From Desulfobacterales bacterium (GTDB lineage: Bacteria; Desulfobacterota; Desulfobacteria; Desulfobacterales; Desulfobacteraceae): a DNA stretch of 7,661 bases. Both the position numbers and the translations under genes were made by a program. Below, piece by piece: positions 6,057-7,661 of the stretch. The stretch is from positions 1 to 7,661 of the forward strand of contig JAKSBB010000637.1 of the NCBI GenBank assembly GCA_022361315.1. Direction: 5' to 3'. The notes beneath the pieces were generated by a model that did no database searches, was not told the DNA's origin, and worked only from the letters and a program-made list of their open reading frames with translations. Numbering within the stretch: the stretch's first letter is position 1; each line of letters starts with the position of its first letter.

Positions 6057-7484
6057 TTATACCTGCGCTTTATTTACCTGGTCATTTCCCCAGCATTCAA
6101 CATTTTCCAGTCCCTCAATCTTTGATGCGTTAAATGTTGGATTCACTCCTTTCTTTTTCTGGTCGAGATAATCTTTTAATGCTTTAAAGGCAAATTTGGA
6201 CAGCAATGTTATACCAATCAGGTTGATCACGGCCATAAGCCCTATAAATAAGTCTGCCAGATTCCATACAATTGCAATCTTAGCCACCGATCCAAATACG
6301 ATCATTCCAATCACGGAAATTCTAAAAATTAATAGGAAAATTTTATCCGTGCTTAGAAAATTAACATTGGTCTCTCCATAATAATAGTTTCCGATGATCG
6401 AACTGAAAGCGAATAAAAGAATTGATATCGCAACAAAAATGTTTGCCCAGCCACCGATTTGAGAACTGAAAGCAGCTTGTGTCAGCTGAATTCCAGTCAA
6501 GTCAGAAGAGGTATGCACACCGGATACAAGTATGATAAATGCGGTCGCTGTACAAATAACTAAGGTATCGGTGAACACACCGGCGGTCTGAATTAAACCC
6601 TGCTTCACCGGGTGGCTTACATTGGCTGTTGCCGCTGCATTCGGTACACTGCCAATTCCCGCCTCATTGGAAAAAAGCCCCCTTTTAATGCCATTCATAA
6701 GGGCAGCACCAATGCCACCCCCTACTGCAGCCTCCAAACCAAAAGCACTGGAAAAAATTAAACCAATCACAGATGGAATCAAGGTAATGTTTTTAAGAAC
6801 AACGAACAAAGCCATTGCTAAAAATACAACCGCCATAAAAGGGACAAGTTTCTCTGAGACTTTAGCAATTCTTTTTACCCCACCAAAAATGATAACGGCT
6901 GAAAAAAAAGCAATTGCAATACCGACCGTTATACGCGATGTGCCGAACGCTTCTTCAAAGGCAAAGGTTATTGTGTTTGCCTGTACGGCGTTGAGGACCA
7001 AGCTATAGGAGATCGTGATCAGGATTGAAAAGAAAATCCCAAGGCCTCTGTTATTTAAACCCTGTTCTATATAATATGCGGGACCGCCACGAAAACCGTC
7101 CCCATCTTTTACTTTGTAAATTTGACCCAATGTGCTTTCAACGAAACTCGACCCCGCACCAATTAAGGCAATAACCCACATCCAAAATACGGCACCAGGG
7201 CCACCAACGGTAACGGCAATGGCGACCCCGGCCAAGTTCCCGGTACCCACACGAGAGGCCAATGAGATGCAGAACGCTTGGAAGCTGGAAATAGATGTTG
7301 AATGCCGATCTCTTTTTTCGGTTGCCTTTTCAGTCAACAGCCTGAACATTTCTCCGAACAGACGGAACTGAACAAATCCGGATCTTACTGTGAAATAAAG
7401 GCCCAATGCAATCAAACCATAGATAAGAATATACCCCCATAAATAGGCGTTTCCCTGATCAATAATTAGATTCAAAAAGTCCAC
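6057..7484 (-). CDS. AGCS-family sodium:alanine/glycine symporter
   Basis: A 475-residue inner-membrane protein with about eleven hydrophobic segments, matching the alanine-or-glycine:cation symporter family (AlsT/DagA/AgcS). Diagnostic blocks are SRVGTGNLAGVAIA (77-90), GGPGAVFWMWV, FRGGPAYYIEQGL (131-143), RGLFSNEAGIGS (268-279) with HPVKQGLIQT, and VFTDTLVICTATA (303-315). Members import small neutral amino acids, mostly alanine or glycine, with Na+ or H+. The last 35 or so residues are hydrophilic and cytoplasmic. The start is GTG 7484: rc AAAGGAG lies 6 bases upstream (7491-7497) and MDFLNLIIDQGN matches the family N-terminus. It is the first gene of a two-gene - strand unit with the hydrolase. 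A role in uptake for the neighbouring hydroxyproline-like pathway is possible but only by proximity, since the genes are convergent and differ in composition. Confidence 0.93.
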   Translation of the reverse strand: MDFLNLIIDQGNAYLWGYILIYGLIALGLYFTVRSGFVQFRLFGEMFRLLTEKATEKRDRHSTSISSFQAFCISLASRVGTGNLAGVAIAVTVGGPGAVFWMWVIALIGAGSSFVESTLGQIYKVKDGDGFRGGPAYYIEQGLNNRGLGIFFSILITISYSLVLNAVQANTITFAFEEAFGTSRITVGIAIAFFSAVIIFGGVKRIAKVSEKLVPFMAVVFLAMALFVVLKNITLIPSVIGLIFSSAFGLEAAVGGGIGAALMNGIKRGLFSNEAGIGSVPNAAATANVSHPVKQGLIQTAGVFTDTLVICTATAFIILVSGVHTSSDLTGIQLTQAAFSSQIGGWANIFVAISILLFAFSSIIGNYYYGETNVNFLSTDKIFLLIFRISVIGMIVFGSVAKIAIVWNLADLFIGLMAVINLIGITLLSKFAFKALKDYLDQKKKGVNPTFNASKIEGLENVECWGNDQVNKAQV

Positions 7485-7661
7485 AATTTTCTCCTTTGAT
7501 TATTTGATGGTTAAAAGACACAGGCCCAATGAGGTTTTACTTCATCAGCTCCCTGATATTATGGAGAAAAAGCTGTTACCAACCTTTTCAGACGTTCCCG
7601 ATTTTTATTTTGAGGTCTATGGGCTGTTGATTTCGCGGGGTTTTAAGTTGAAAAGCTCAAC
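7485..7661 (-). other. Leader and upstream region of the symporter gene; no gene seen
   Basis: This 177-base stretch holds the ribosome site AAAGGAG (rc of 7491-7497) and, farther up, AT-rich sequence in which CATAAT or TAATAT (rc, around 7557-7564) could be a -10 element. I find no convincing -35 partner. A small hairpin ATCAG-CTCC-CTGAT lies at 7544-7557, and a 5-bp repeat GTTGA/TCAAC at 7647-7661 runs into the window edge. No open frame with coding character is visible. Confidence 0.4.

Noticed and set aside
6622..7008. + strand frame of 128 codons opposite the symporter
   Set aside because: It is antisense to conserved membrane segments, and its low-complexity Ala/Lys/Ile content is the mirror of hydrophobic codons.
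7544..7557. Operator or attenuator hairpin upstream of the symporter
   Set aside because: Only 5 bp with a 4-base loop in AT-rich sequence; easily expected by chance.

Overview
The window reads as anaerobic bacterial DNA. A glycyl radical enzyme (oxygen-sensitive by family), its radical-SAM activase and an MttB-type methyltransferase sit together in a GC-rich block on the + strand. This combination is typical of strictly anaerobic bacteria such as sulfate reducers and other Desulfobacterota, or Clostridia. The GC-rich codon use makes the former more likely, but the taxon is inferred, not shown.

Layout. Positions 2-460 hold the C-terminal end of an MttB-family (trimethylamine/betaine type) methyltransferase. 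After 45 bases comes a proline racemase / hydroxyproline epimerase family enzyme with both catalytic cysteines (506-1516). A 176-base gap (1517-1692) follows and is almost entirely self-complementary. It holds a GC-rich hairpin, then a branched structure closed by a perfect 14-bp stem in which one central segment can pair with either of two copies of the same 10-base word. Next are a glycyl radical enzyme of the 1,2-eliminase type (1693-4122, Cys442/Glu444, radical Gly773) and, overlapping it by four bases, its activating enzyme (4119-5072). The four genes look like one transcription unit that enters from the left of the window.

A convergent pair lies on the - strand: an AGCS-type sodium/alanine(glycine) symporter (6057-7484) followed by an alpha/beta hydrolase (5205-6002). 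This pair is clearly more AT-rich than the + strand operon. A strong inverted repeat at 5163-5197 lies between the convergent units and probably ends the hydrolase transcript. Positions 7485-7661 hold the leader of the symporter gene and no gene that I can support.

How the genes may work together. An epimerase of the proline racemase family beside a GRE eliminase matches the known logic of anaerobic hydroxyproline breakdown (HypD dehydratase, or epimerase plus HplG C-N lyase). The MttB-family gene directly upstream adds an N-demethylation step. My leading hypothesis is therefore a pathway for an N-methylated cyclic amino acid, such as hydroxyproline betaine: demethylation, C2 epimerisation, then radical dehydration or ring opening. 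It is supported by gene order and by an unusual Ser in the epimerase where the family has the Asp that contacts the substrate nitrogen. It is not proven: the exact GRE substrate cannot be read from the sequence, and no downstream gene that would decide it (proC or the OrtAB thiolase) is in the window.
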